IMG/VR virus record: IMGVR_UViG_3300024352_000023 | Span: 19,146-83,145 of that record | DNA from: a virus | Strand: one strand, 5' to 3' | DNA length: 64,000 nt | In this document: positions 45,405 through 53,087 of the stretch, one piece after another | Position numbering within the stretch: position 1 is the stretch's first letter | Layout: the number at the start of each line of letters is the position of its first letter | Notes under the pieces: model-generated | Databases searched by the model: none | Told to the model about the DNA's origin: nothing | The model's input: the letters and a program-made list of their open reading frames with translations, nothing else | Program-made: the position numbers and the translations under genes

Positions 45405-45788
45405 TTAGAACGGGACTTCTTCCAGTGTGGGTACTGCCTGAGCCCTTGGTTCAACAACAGCCTTGGGCTTGGGTGCTGAGCCAAGTGTTGCCCTCACGTT
45501 CGTAAGAGCAATCTCAGGGTACTTGAGTGGAAGTAGTTGATCATCCTTGGTGTAATGCGTCCGGATGCTAGAGATCCGTACGTCATATTGACTGAGGATG
45601 ATCTGTTGTCCTATCACGAACGTACCGTTGCGATAGGCAGTGAGTAATCCGTTGGAATTGTTAAATTTAATTCGACAGGACCTGTCGTAGGCATCATTGA
45701 CTGCAACTGTAATTGCAAGAAATTCACGACCTTCATGGGTCGCTAATTCCATGTAGCTTACGTTGCCAATGATAGTGCTAGAGAACAT
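45405..45788 (-). CDS. Second SSB-like protein
   Basis: 127 residues from MFSSTIIGNVSYMELATHEG; the longer frame enters the leader RNA. A single OB-like domain (FLAITVAVNDAYDRSCRIKF, GQQIILSQYDVRISSIRTHY), then KYPEIALTNVRATLG, and a flexible Pro/Ala-rich tail ending VPTLEEVPF. That tip resembles the other SSB-like protein's PELEELPF. It may act on ssDNA or RNA. Confidence 0.68.
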   Translation of the reverse strand: MFSSTIIGNVSYMELATHEGREFLAITVAVNDAYDRSCRIKFNNSNGLLTAYRNGTFVIGQQIILSQYDVRISSIRTHYTKDDQLLPLKYPEIALTNVRATLGSAPKPKAVVEPRAQAVPTLEEVPF

Positions 45789-45825
45789 GATTGAGCTGAG
45801 TTGAGTTGATGAGCAGGATGTGTAG

Positions 45826-45885
45826 TCCTGCAGAAAGCCCACCGTCGTAGTACATGTGTACTCAACGGAAGGGCTAAGTGCAGGA
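45826..45885 (-). promoter_or_regulatory. Family-2 leader RNA, copy B
   Basis: TCCTGC/GCAGGA (45826-45831 / 45880-45885), AGCCC/GGGCT (45836-45840 / 45871-45875, co-varied with AACCC/GGGTT in copy A), CCGT/ACGG, and AGTAC-ATGT-GTACT hairpin (45849-45862). Upstream of the second SSB-like gene. Confidence 0.65.
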
Positions 45886-45886
45886 G

Positions 45887-46096
45887 TCAGGGCTTCACGA
45901 TGTCTGTGTTATGGATACAGAAGTATGTATCGCCAAGAAATCCACGGCTGAATACCAGGTTGTGCCCTGGTCTCTCGTGGCATGTGTTCTTGTGGTGTTG
46001 GTTGATTGCTTTCTGTCCAAAGACAGAGAGGATCATACCCAAGCCAGTGCCAAGAGCAATGGCGATACAAGAGTCAGCGAAGTGATTGTTAGTCAT
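45887..46096 (-). CDS. Small membrane-associated hypothetical protein
   Basis: 69 residues. An N-terminal hydrophobic stretch (FADSCIAIALGTGLGMILSV), then a Cys/His-rich part (HHKNTCHERPGHNLV, DTYFCIHNTD). Could bind metal. Function unknown. Confidence 0.5.
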   Translation of the reverse strand: MTNNHFADSCIAIALGTGLGMILSVFGQKAINQHHKNTCHERPGHNLVFSRGFLGDTYFCIHNTDIVKP

Positions 46097-46106
46097 GAGT
46101 CAGTGG

Positions 46107-46310
46107 TTAGTTGGAGTAGCAATAGTCGTAGTAGTCACGCATCTCTGCGTATAGATCCTTCACTCCACCTGGGATAAACGGAAGTGTACGTGTCTCGATG
46201 TCGATCCACTTCTCCGTATGTCCACGTTGTTGGAAGTGAAGTTGAGTGGACTCTCCTCCGTACCACGCTACGCGAGTACGGTCGTCACACTCTGGTTGAA
46301 AGGTGAGCAT
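46107..46310 (-). CDS. Small hypothetical protein, first of the minus-strand array
   Basis: 67 residues. MLTFQPECDDRTRVAWYGGE, QLHFQQRGHTEKWIDIETRT and an acidic Tyr-rich C-terminus (YAEMRDYYDYCYSN). First gene downstream of the central noncoding divide; its leader has a divergent pseudoknot copy 27 nt upstream. Function unknown. Confidence 0.55.
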   Translation of the reverse strand: MLTFQPECDDRTRVAWYGGESTQLHFQQRGHTEKWIDIETRTLPFIPGGVKDLYAEMRDYYDYCYSN

Positions 46311-46337
46311 GAGATGAATGGAACGAGATAGAACGTC

Positions 46338-46362
46338 GCTACGTTTAACGTCCAGCTCGACG
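46338..46362 (-). promoter_or_regulatory. Divergent leader pseudoknot, copy 8
   Basis: Minus-strand RNA: CGUC, GA, GCU, G, GACG, UUAAAC, GU, AGC. The 4-bp stem and GACGUUAAAC core are intact, the second stem is only three pairs. It ends 27 nt before the ATG at 46310. Confidence 0.45.
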
Positions 46363-46733
46363 TAAGTTCAATGTATAACTTGAAGATTAAACCTGGTTAT
46401 AATCAAACCGTTCTTCCTCGAGAACCAAGGGGTGGAGCGCCGTTCCCCCAAATGCGCGATATTAATTCGTATCAAATCGGGTCATTCGAACGCTCGCTGC
46501 TAATAAAACAGAACAGATTGTTATGATTTCGTGACATGTCATCGCTCATTCTTTAAACTCACTCGCTCTTCCTGGCACTCAATCATCAACCCTTTCTTTT
46601 TTTCTATACGCAACTCGCGTCGCACGGGGTGTGGGAGAAGCGTCAGGAAATTTTATATCCTTTTTGGGGTCCTATAGGGCCGCCCCTTGTTATTTTTGTC
46701 ATGTTTTCTAGGACTTTGCCCAAGAATTTAGAC
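46363..46733. other. Gene-free divide between early minus and late plus arrays
   Basis: About 370 bases without a credible gene. Contains TTATAATC near 46396, a GTTCT/AGAAC inverted pair near 46407-46422, pyrimidine-rich tracts and GGGGTCCTATAGGGCC-type short repeats. Promoters for the minus-strand array are expected here; no conserved -35/-10 pair stands out. It may also hold a replication origin, but there is no direct sign. Confidence 0.45.
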
Positions 46734-46758
46734 AAAAAAACCGGGGTCTTGCCCCGGT
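46734..46758 (-). terminator. Intrinsic terminator
   Basis: ACCGGGG (46740-46746) pairs with CCCCGGT (46752-46758), loop TCTTG, followed on the minus strand by seven T. It closes the single gene at 46790-46999. Confidence 0.85.
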
Positions 46759-46789
46759 ATACAAAAGTTAAATAATTTTAAAAATTATA

Positions 46790-46999
46790 TTATTTATTTG
46801 ACTCCACAAAACGGGAAGCCGCAGCGTAAGCCTTGGCATATTTCTCAGGTTCCGGTCGTTCTTCCGCTAATTTCTGCCTGGAACCTGCAATAAATGCACC
46901 AACTTCTACGTCATTGGCTCCAGCTTTCTTTAAATCGTCGGCAGCATCAGCAATTGCGTAGAGTGCCGTCGCTTTTTCTAACTTATTTTTAGGATCCAT
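46790..46999 (-). CDS. Small Ala/Lys-rich hypothetical protein
   Basis: 69 residues, helical: MDPKNKLEKATALYAIADAA, DDLKKAGANDVEVGAFIAGS, and KYAKAYAAASRFVESNK. A single-gene transcript ending in a strong terminator, divergent from the late module. Function unknown. Confidence 0.6.
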   Translation of the reverse strand: MDPKNKLEKATALYAIADAADDLKKAGANDVEVGAFIAGSRQKLAEERPEPEKYAKAYAAASRFVESNK

Positions 47000-47077
47000 G
47001 GCGTCAGTGCCGTGTTTTCTCGCTGATTCTTTTGGTAATAGTCTACTGTACTTACTTTTTTCCTAAATTCCTCCCAG

Positions 47078-47084
47078 TAAAATA
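47078..47084 (+). promoter_or_regulatory. TAAAATA late-promoter-like box
   Basis: TAAAATA 35 nt before the first late gene (ATG 47120). Matches boxes at 52564, 53051, 54503, 58647 and 58904. Confidence 0.5.
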
Positions 47085-47119
47085 CAAATAACAAGAAATA
47101 TTGAGTCAATAAAAGTTCA

Positions 47120-48826
47120 ATGGCGTTATCCCCTGCTGATTTTGCCGCCTACAGCCGCGCCACTGGTACTCCATACCCAGAAGATCCGGAGGAAAGGGCT
47201 GCTTTAGCCCCGGCAGTACGTGATTTTCGCCAGAGTCAACTCCGTCAGCAGGAAAGTGGCCCGAATTTAGGTGCACTTGCGGGTCTTGCAGCGGCAGGTC
47301 TGGGTATTTTGGGTCTTGGTCTGGCGGCCAAGCGTGGATTTGGTGCGAGAGCTGCCGGTGGTGGTCGCAAAGGGGGAGTAACGCTTACTGATTTGAGTGT
47401 TCCGGACGCACGTGACGTGAATGTTGCCAAAATTGCGGATGTCCCACCCTCAAAAACCGTAAGCCGCAGCCTGGTACCAACAGAAGCGGAGGCAATGGCG
47501 CAATATGGGCGTCAATTAGCTGAAACCTTCCCTGAACCCACGGCACTTGAGATGGAATCGCTCAGTGCACCTTCTCGTACCAGCAAAATCCTTGCTCGTT
47601 TGGGTACTGCGCCTCAATATCGCCCAGATCCGAAGGATATCAACTATGCACGCTTCGGTCCGGTGTCACCAGAGGTCGCTGCCGCCCGTCGTGAGCAAGC
47701 AACGCAGGATCTATTGCGTTTTGCGCAGCAGCGCCAGGAAGATGCAGCACTTGTCGCGACACAAACCATTAGTGCCCTTGAATCTGGAGAAGATCAGATC
47801 ACCGGGCGGACGATGCTTGGTGCACAACGCAACGAAGATCTAGATCTTGCGCAAGTCAACAGTGTTGCCCGGCAAACCGGTAGTGCAGACCTCGCATTGT
47901 CGATGACACCTGACGGTGTTCCAGCAGATCAAGTTGAATTACTTCAGCCTATTACCGCGCAGGAACTTGCCGATCAAGCGAAGGAAGAAATGATCGCTCG
48001 CCGCCAATCATTGGAATTGGCAGGCTTACAACCTGGCACCGTACGTTTTGAACGGGCACTTGCTCAGCCATTCCGTACATCCAGCTCTCAACAGATCACT
48101 GGCACGCAACCAATCGAGTTTAGTTTGCCAGCAGGCCCCATTCGCCGCACAGTTGAGTCGGTCGGTGCGCAAGAGCCGTTGATCGAAAGGTCGGTCCTTA
48201 ATGTTGGACCTCAAGCTGTTGTTACGTCTACGGCAGCTGGCACTGCAATCCGTGGTTCGTCCCCCAGTTACCACGAAGCACTACCAAAGCAGTCCTTACG
48301 TCAGCTGTACGGCACTGCCGAGCCTTTAGTGCCAGGTGCGCCTGATGAACTTGCGCTTGATTTACCTGGTACGGCAAGGGTGCGTGGGGTTGTTCCAGAT
48401 GTGGAACCGCAGTTTTTATCAAAGCAGGAAATCCAGTACGGCGTTCTTGATCGCCCAGAAACCCCTGGTCCTGCCGGCGGGTCTGCTGGTATTGGAATCT
48501 ATGGCGTAGAACCGGGTTACGTCCCTGGTGCTGTTAGCAAAGCAACTGGTGAGTACAGCGAGGCTGCGTCCCGCAAACCAAGTTACGTTCCAGGTTGGCT
48601 GCAGAAGCAACAAAATAAAACCGGCTTTGAAGCTCTGACCAGCACACAGCTTGCGACGGCGGCGGCTAATGCTCAAGCTCCACGTATTCAAGTTGCTCTT
48701 GAGAAAGAGCTTACACAACGTGAAGTTTCTAAGCGTAGTCTTGAGGTAAGTGAAATTGCACGTCGAGCTATAATTGAAGGACGCGATCCGCAAGCAATCT
48801 TACGTCAACGCGGTTTTAGTGTTTAA
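47120..48826 (+). CDS. Large virion-associated protein with hydrophobic segment
   Basis: 568 residues. Near residues 50-70 it has LGALAGLAAAGLGILGLGLA, a potential membrane-inserting helix, followed by a Gly/Arg hinge and a long, polar, Pro-rich, poorly ordered body. The C-terminal 80 residues are helical (QLATAAANAQAPRIQVALEK, EVSEIARRAIIEGRDP). Similar layouts occur in internal or ejection proteins. First gene of the late array. No family assigned. Confidence 0.6.
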   Translation: MALSPADFAAYSRATGTPYPEDPEERAALAPAVRDFRQSQLRQQESGPNLGALAGLAAAGLGILGLGLAAKRGFGARAAGGGRKGGVTLTDLSVPDARDVNVAKIADVPPSKTVSRSLVPTEAEAMAQYGRQLAETFPEPTALEMESLSAPSRTSKILARLGTAPQYRPDPKDINYARFGPVSPEVAAARREQATQDLLRFAQQRQEDAALVATQTISALESGEDQITGRTMLGAQRNEDLDLAQVNSVARQTGSADLALSMTPDGVPADQVELLQPITAQELADQAKEEMIARRQSLELAGLQPGTVRFERALAQPFRTSSSQQITGTQPIEFSLPAGPIRRTVESVGAQEPLIERSVLNVGPQAVVTSTAAGTAIRGSSPSYHEALPKQSLRQLYGTAEPLVPGAPDELALDLPGTARVRGVVPDVEPQFLSKQEIQYGVLDRPETPGPAGGSAGIGIYGVEPGYVPGAVSKATGEYSEAASRKPSYVPGWLQKQQNKTGFEALTSTQLATAAANAQAPRIQVALEKELTQREVSKRSLEVSEIARRAIIEGRDPQAILRQRGFSV

Positions 48827-48828
48827 TC

Positions 48829-49053
48829 ATGGCTGACAAGAAGAAGAAAGACAAGAAGTGGATTCAAGGCATGGACATGAAGGAAGGCGCCTTCACTGCC
48901 AAAGCCAAGCGCAAAGGTATTACCTCTGCTCAGCTGCAGGCAAACGTCCTTTCCAATCCAGATAAATACGATGAAAAGACCGTGAAACAAGCACGGCTTC
49001 GTAAAACGCTAGTAGGCTTGAAGAAGAATAAAGACAGCAAACAGGAAGGCTGA
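48829..49053 (+). CDS. Small basic conserved phage protein
   Basis: 74 residues. KKWIQGMDMKEGAFTAKAKR, GITSAQLQANVLSNPDKYDE and KQARLRKTLVGLKK form a pattern I associate with a widespread family of short basic phage proteins, function unknown. It is two bases after the preceding gene and overlaps the next by one base. Confidence 0.7.
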   Translation: MADKKKKDKKWIQGMDMKEGAFTAKAKRKGITSAQLQANVLSNPDKYDEKTVKQARLRKTLVGLKKNKDSKQEG

Positions 49054-49583
49054 TGGCTAAGGACCACAGGCTTGAGTTAGATCGTTATCTTGACTACGGT
49101 AAAGATCTTTTTACCAAACGAAAGAACCTCAATTTTGATGAGCTTTTTTCGGTTAAAGCAGACAGCGGTGTAGCTCCCTGGACCCTAAACCGCTTTGATA
49201 GTACGGACCTTCTGCGTCGTATCCAGACGCGTAAGCTTCAGCTCAACCCCGGTCTTCAGCAGGTAGGCGATGATACGGGCGAGATTGAAGTCTTTGCTGG
49301 CATCGGTCGTTTTAACCGTGAGAAGGATTACGACTTCGTCAATGGACGTGCTTTAACTAATCAACGTCCAGAAGAACAACCTGGTTTTAATCCTGTGTGG
49401 GGCGAGTACTATTCCCTTAGCCCAACACTTAACCCTGGCAAGCGTGCATCCAATCCAATGCCACGTGCCAAGAATCCAGATCCTAAGGGTTACATCATGG
49501 CTCAGATGGAAACCAAAGCTAAGAATGAACTGGAAGGTGATAAGAGTGTCGCCCAGCTTCTCGCTGGTGACGAAGAGGATTAA
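49053..49583 (+). CDS. Hypothetical late protein
   Basis: 176 residues, mostly polar. RLELDRYLDYGKDLFTKRKN, TGEIEVFAGIGRFNREKDYD, and a C-terminal acidic helical end (KNELEGDKSVAQLLAGDEED). Likely virion-associated by position. No family recognised. Confidence 0.55.
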   Translation: MAKDHRLELDRYLDYGKDLFTKRKNLNFDELFSVKADSGVAPWTLNRFDSTDLLRRIQTRKLQLNPGLQQVGDDTGEIEVFAGIGRFNREKDYDFVNGRALTNQRPEEQPGFNPVWGEYYSLSPTLNPGKRASNPMPRAKNPDPKGYIMAQMETKAKNELEGDKSVAQLLAGDEED

Positions 49584-49595
49584 GTCCTAGCAATT

Positions 49596-49601
49596 TATAA
49601 T
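49596..49601 (+). promoter_or_regulatory. TATAAT -10-like box
   Basis: TATAAT 19 nt before the ATG at 49621, inside the late array. Confidence 0.5.
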
Positions 49602-49620
49602 GAGTAAAAAGGATAGATAA

Positions 49621-50145
49621 ATGAAGCTTGCGGGCCTGCGTAAATTCATAGGAGAAAATATTGGTAGCGTTACAAAGAACGTTTTACCAGGCACCGCCTT
49701 AAGCGCAGGTTTCGGCATGCTGGCCGGTGGTCCTACCGCTGGTCTGACCTACGCAGCAACTGATGTCCTTGGCTCACTACCAGCGACAATGCTCGGACGT
49801 TACGCCGCACGGAATATCAAAAGCCCTGGCATGCGTAATGCCATTGAAGGTGTGGCCAACGTAGCCGGTTCCATTGGCGGCAGTATCCTTGGCAGTGAAC
49901 TTCTTGCCGGTGGCCAGCAGCAACAGATCGCCCAACAGATCGAACAACGCTCTGTTGTGAATGATTTGCCGCTTGCGTCCCAGATCTCAGAGCTGTCCCC
50001 TGGTACTCAATACCAACTGACTGGTTTACCTTCCAGCCAGCCGTTTGAGCAGCTGTTAAGTCAGATGCCACGTAATTCGTGGACGCAGTATTTAAGTCCA
50101 GAAGATCAAGCGATGCTTCAGGGCGTTATTAATCCGAGGCTGTGA
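49621..50145 (+). CDS. Glycine-zipper virion protein
   Basis: 174 residues. Two Ala/Gly-rich hydrophobic stretches: GTALSAGFGMLAGGPTAGLT (about 25-44) and NVAGSIGGSILGSELLAGG (about 80-98), with glycine-zipper spacing suited to membrane insertion. The C-terminal half is polar, Gln-rich. Likely DNA-ejection or membrane-active protein by composition and position. Confidence 0.55.
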   Translation: MKLAGLRKFIGENIGSVTKNVLPGTALSAGFGMLAGGPTAGLTYAATDVLGSLPATMLGRYAARNIKSPGMRNAIEGVANVAGSIGGSILGSELLAGGQQQQIAQQIEQRSVVNDLPLASQISELSPGTQYQLTGLPSSQPFEQLLSQMPRNSWTQYLSPEDQAMLQGVINPRL

Positions 50146-50146
50146 C

Positions 50147-51094
50147 ATGTTTCAAGATTTCCTCAACAAAGTCACTACAGCCAAGCAAGAGTTAATGACT
50201 GGTGCCCGCAAGAGTGCGGAAGCCAGCAAGATTGCGTACGAGAAAGGGGAATACAGTCCGTCTATCCTTAAGGACATCCCAGGACTTCGTGGTGAGTACC
50301 ACCAACAGTTAAAGAGTCTTGGTGTTTCGATGAGCGAGACGCCGGCCCAAGCAGTCGGCGCCTTCGGCGCTCGTCTTCTTACGGACTTAACGAACGATGG
50401 TACCCGTGGTATTTATTGGCGTTATAACCATCCACTTGCCGTCTTAGGTGCAACGGCAGAAGCAGCGATTGGTAAAGAGGCCTACAAGGAGCTGGGACCA
50501 ACCAAAACAGGTTTAATTACTGCAAGTATCGCTGTACCTGCAACGGCACTTGCTGGGGCGTATAACCTGGCCAATCCTGGCGAAATGTTTAGGCCCAAGG
50601 GTTTTGCTCAGGCGTATGCAGAAGAAGGTTCAGAAGATCGCCGTCAAACCAGCCAGCCGGTACCAGAGTTGTTTGAACGTTTCTTCTTAGGACGTACTGG
50701 TCGTCCTTTAAATTATGAAACAGCAAAAGAAGATATTCCTTCCTTAACACCAGAACGTTACACAAACTATTTGCGTAATTACTACCAAGACAAAGGATTC
50801 CTTGGTCTCATCAAAGGCACCTCTGAGAACTTAGAAGGCGTTCCTGAAGTGCGGATGCTTGGTTATCCCGTCACCATTCCATCGGTTACTACAGCGGCTG
50901 GTGGCATTGTTGGTGCAACCGTTGGTATTCGCACTGCACCTCTTGTTAAGAATGCATTCCGCCGTGGCTTAGCCGGCGCTGCACTTGGTGCTGGTGCAGG
51001 TGTGATTACCGGTAACTTGGCTAATGCAGCACTTGCTGCTAAACCTGTAGAGAATCAGTTACCTACCACTGCTCAGTATGAAATGATGCAGTGA
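50147..51094 (+). CDS. Membrane-active virion protein
   Basis: 315 residues. Hydrophobic regions at about 105-145 (AVLGATAEAAIGKEAYKELG, TGLITASIAVPATALAGAYN) and 255-300 (VTTAAGGIVGATVGIRTAPL, GLAGAALGAGAGVITGNLAN). A Tyr-rich middle part (YTNYLRNYYQDKGFLGLIKG). Likely part of the virion ejection set. Starts two bases after the previous gene. Confidence 0.55.
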   Translation: MFQDFLNKVTTAKQELMTGARKSAEASKIAYEKGEYSPSILKDIPGLRGEYHQQLKSLGVSMSETPAQAVGAFGARLLTDLTNDGTRGIYWRYNHPLAVLGATAEAAIGKEAYKELGPTKTGLITASIAVPATALAGAYNLANPGEMFRPKGFAQAYAEEGSEDRRQTSQPVPELFERFFLGRTGRPLNYETAKEDIPSLTPERYTNYLRNYYQDKGFLGLIKGTSENLEGVPEVRMLGYPVTIPSVTTAAGGIVGATVGIRTAPLVKNAFRRGLAGAALGAGAGVITGNLANAALAAKPVENQLPTTAQYEMMQ

Positions 51095-51126
51095 TAGAAT
51101 TTATTCTATAAAAGACTTATTTATAA

Positions 51127-52026
51127 ATGACGCCGCAAGAGTTAGCCGCCATGCAGGCGGGCTTAGATCCACGAGCTTACTATCAGGATCCTTATGCAGC
51201 TGCGCGTGCTGGTCTCATTGATCCTGAAACGTTGCCAACTCGTGGTGCAACAACCATCATTCCCCGTGGTCCACAATTAACTGCTGGCCAACAAGCTCAG
51301 CAGTTTGCAACTTCTGCTCTTAAAAAGGTACGTGGTGGCTTAGAAGCAGCAGGTACCGCCCTTGGCGCTGTCCCTACGGGCCGTCTTGGTTTAATTGGTG
51401 GCATGGTGGCCCCGGTAATGGGGGCAATTGAGGAGGCACAGGCTGGTCGTCCTACCGGTGCTGCGGGTGCATTGCTCGGTGGTGGTGCTGGTGTGGCAGC
51501 GGGGGCGGCAATTGCTAAGGCACTTCCTGGCCCCTACGGCAAGATTGCTTCTGCCGTACTGCCTGCTATCGGTGGCATGCTTGGTGCTCCAGTGGCAGCA
51601 CAGGCGTCTGAATCGTTCCGTCAGAAAGCTACTGGTGAACCCACCAAAGGTAAGGAAGGTGAGTTCTCCACTCAGATGGCAATGGCCCAGCAGATGGGTG
51701 AACTGGGCGCTACCCAATATCGCAATCAGATGGGCACTTACACCAGTGCCATGAAGGATCTGTCGAAGCACTATTCGGATCAAGCTTATTACGACCTCCA
51801 GCGCAATGTTCCGATCATTGAGAAGATGAAGAACAGTGAGCTGATTCGTCAACAAGCTCTGATGAACACCCAAGGTCAGCTTCAGAGCCAGCTTGGTGTG
51901 CTTGCGACCGCTGGTGCTCTGGCACAAGGTGCACAAGCTGAGACCGGTGCAACACTTCGTACCGCACTGACCGCCGCTCCTTACGCAGGTTCTGTTCTGC
52001 AGGCTCCCCAAATTCGCTTTGGTTGA
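51127..52026 (+). CDS. Ala/Gly-rich membrane-active virion protein
   Basis: 299 residues. Central Ala/Gly-rich hydrophobic region (about 85-165: GLIGGMVAPVMGAIEEAQAG, GALLGGGAGVAAGAAIAKAL, ASAVLPAIGGMLGAPVAAQA), followed by a long amphipathic Gln/Met-rich helical part (STQMAMAQQMGELGATQYRN). Candidate ejection or pore protein. No family assigned. Confidence 0.55.
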   Translation: MTPQELAAMQAGLDPRAYYQDPYAAARAGLIDPETLPTRGATTIIPRGPQLTAGQQAQQFATSALKKVRGGLEAAGTALGAVPTGRLGLIGGMVAPVMGAIEEAQAGRPTGAAGALLGGGAGVAAGAAIAKALPGPYGKIASAVLPAIGGMLGAPVAAQASESFRQKATGEPTKGKEGEFSTQMAMAQQMGELGATQYRNQMGTYTSAMKDLSKHYSDQAYYDLQRNVPIIEKMKNSELIRQQALMNTQGQLQSQLGVLATAGALAQGAQAETGATLRTALTAAPYAGSVLQAPQIRFG

Positions 52027-52031
52027 TTAAT

Positions 52032-52562
52032 ATGGCTGATCCCCTGCTTCCTTTTAGACTGTCTCAAGTCAATTATTCGATGCCAGGGATTAAACCCCTG
52101 GATTTGAATTCCAATACCACTGGCCTTGCCGTTGGTACTGGCTTTGCTTTGGGGACAGAGCCTCCTCTTGCTGGTCGCTACGCAGAAGCGGTGAGTGAAC
52201 CACGCAAGAAGACGGCGGCTGAGAAGATGAAAGAAACCCTGGAGGCAGCGGGTATTGATCCCAATACTCCAATGGGTGGCATGTTTGCCCTCAACTTACT
52301 TAATAAGTACGAAGAACAAGATATTGATAAGTTAAAAGAACAGGGTGAGTACTTCTTCGATCTGATTCAACGCAACGCAGATCGCGCCCAAGAGCGTGCT
52401 AAGGAAGCAACTGTGATTGCTGGTTTGGTTAATCTGCCAACCCAATTCGAGAAAGCAATGGATCGTCGTTATACCTTCTTCCCTGAAACCTTACAGATGG
52501 TGAGGGAGAACGTGATGAAACCATCGTACTTCTCCGGTAATACGATTGCTCAATACCTATAA
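52032..52562 (+). CDS. Hypothetical late protein
   Basis: 176 residues from MADPLLPFRLSQVNYSMPGI. PPLAGRYAEAVSEPRKKTAA (LAGRY motif shared with genes at 26225 and 52590), then charged helices (LNLLNKYEEQDIDKLKEQGE; FDLIQRNADRAQERAKEATV). Probably virion-associated. No family recognised. Confidence 0.5.
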   Translation: MADPLLPFRLSQVNYSMPGIKPLDLNSNTTGLAVGTGFALGTEPPLAGRYAEAVSEPRKKTAAEKMKETLEAAGIDPNTPMGGMFALNLLNKYEEQDIDKLKEQGEYFFDLIQRNADRAQERAKEATVIAGLVNLPTQFEKAMDRRYTFFPETLQMVRENVMKPSYFSGNTIAQYL

Positions 52563-52563
52563 G

Positions 52564-52570
52564 TAAAATA
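52564..52570 (+). promoter_or_regulatory. TAAAATA late-promoter-like box
   Basis: TAAAATA 19 nt before the ATG at 52590. Confidence 0.45.
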
Positions 52571-52589
52571 GATATCAACGGAGATAAAC

Positions 52590-53039
52590 ATGGACTTCTT
52601 TACTAATCCTTCTTTTGGTATTGATACCGCCGGTGCTTTCGGTGGCATGGGCGATGCTTTAGGTGGTGGCGGCTTCACGGGTGGTTTTGGTGGATTGAAC
52701 GTAGGTGGTTTCACCGGTTCTGTTCCAAGCTACGGTGGCGGCGGTGGTGGTGGGTTTGGGGGGCTGGCGACCCTTCTTGCAGGTAGCCTTGGTAATACCC
52801 TCCTGGGGCAATCAAACACCCAAGCTTCTGCTGCTAATGCCATGGGTACTGGCATTGGTATGTTCGATGTCAATGCTGGTGTAACTGCTGCTAATCGTCG
52901 TCGTTCCTTGTTTGACGAAACGCAAGCACCGATTATTGCTTCCAGGATCAAGATGAATCCCGATTATCGTCGCGGTCAACTGCGTGATACTTTACTGAAT
53001 CCTGGTCTTGCTGGTCGATACGCTGCGTTAGTTGCTTGA
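52590..53039 (+). CDS. Glycine-rich late protein
   Basis: 149 residues. First 65 are Gly/Phe-rich (MGDALGGGGFTGGFGGLNVG, SYGGGGGGGFGGL); the rest has an Ala/Asn-rich part and a basic end RRGQLRDTLLNPGLAGRYAA (LAGRY). A ribosome site GGAGATAAAC precedes the ATG. Possibly a virion protein; no family known. Confidence 0.5.
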   Translation: MDFFTNPSFGIDTAGAFGGMGDALGGGGFTGGFGGLNVGGFTGSVPSYGGGGGGGFGGLATLLAGSLGNTLLGQSNTQASAANAMGTGIGMFDVNAGVTAANRRRSLFDETQAPIIASRIKMNPDYRRGQLRDTLLNPGLAGRYAALVA

Positions 53040-53050
53040 TCAACAGACGT

Positions 53051-53057
53051 TAAAATA
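53051..53057 (+). promoter_or_regulatory. TAAAATA late-promoter-like box
   Basis: TAAAATA 30 nt before the ATG at 53088. Confidence 0.45.
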
Positions 53058-53087
53058 AGAAGATAAAAGAAGAGATCGTTTGTAGAG

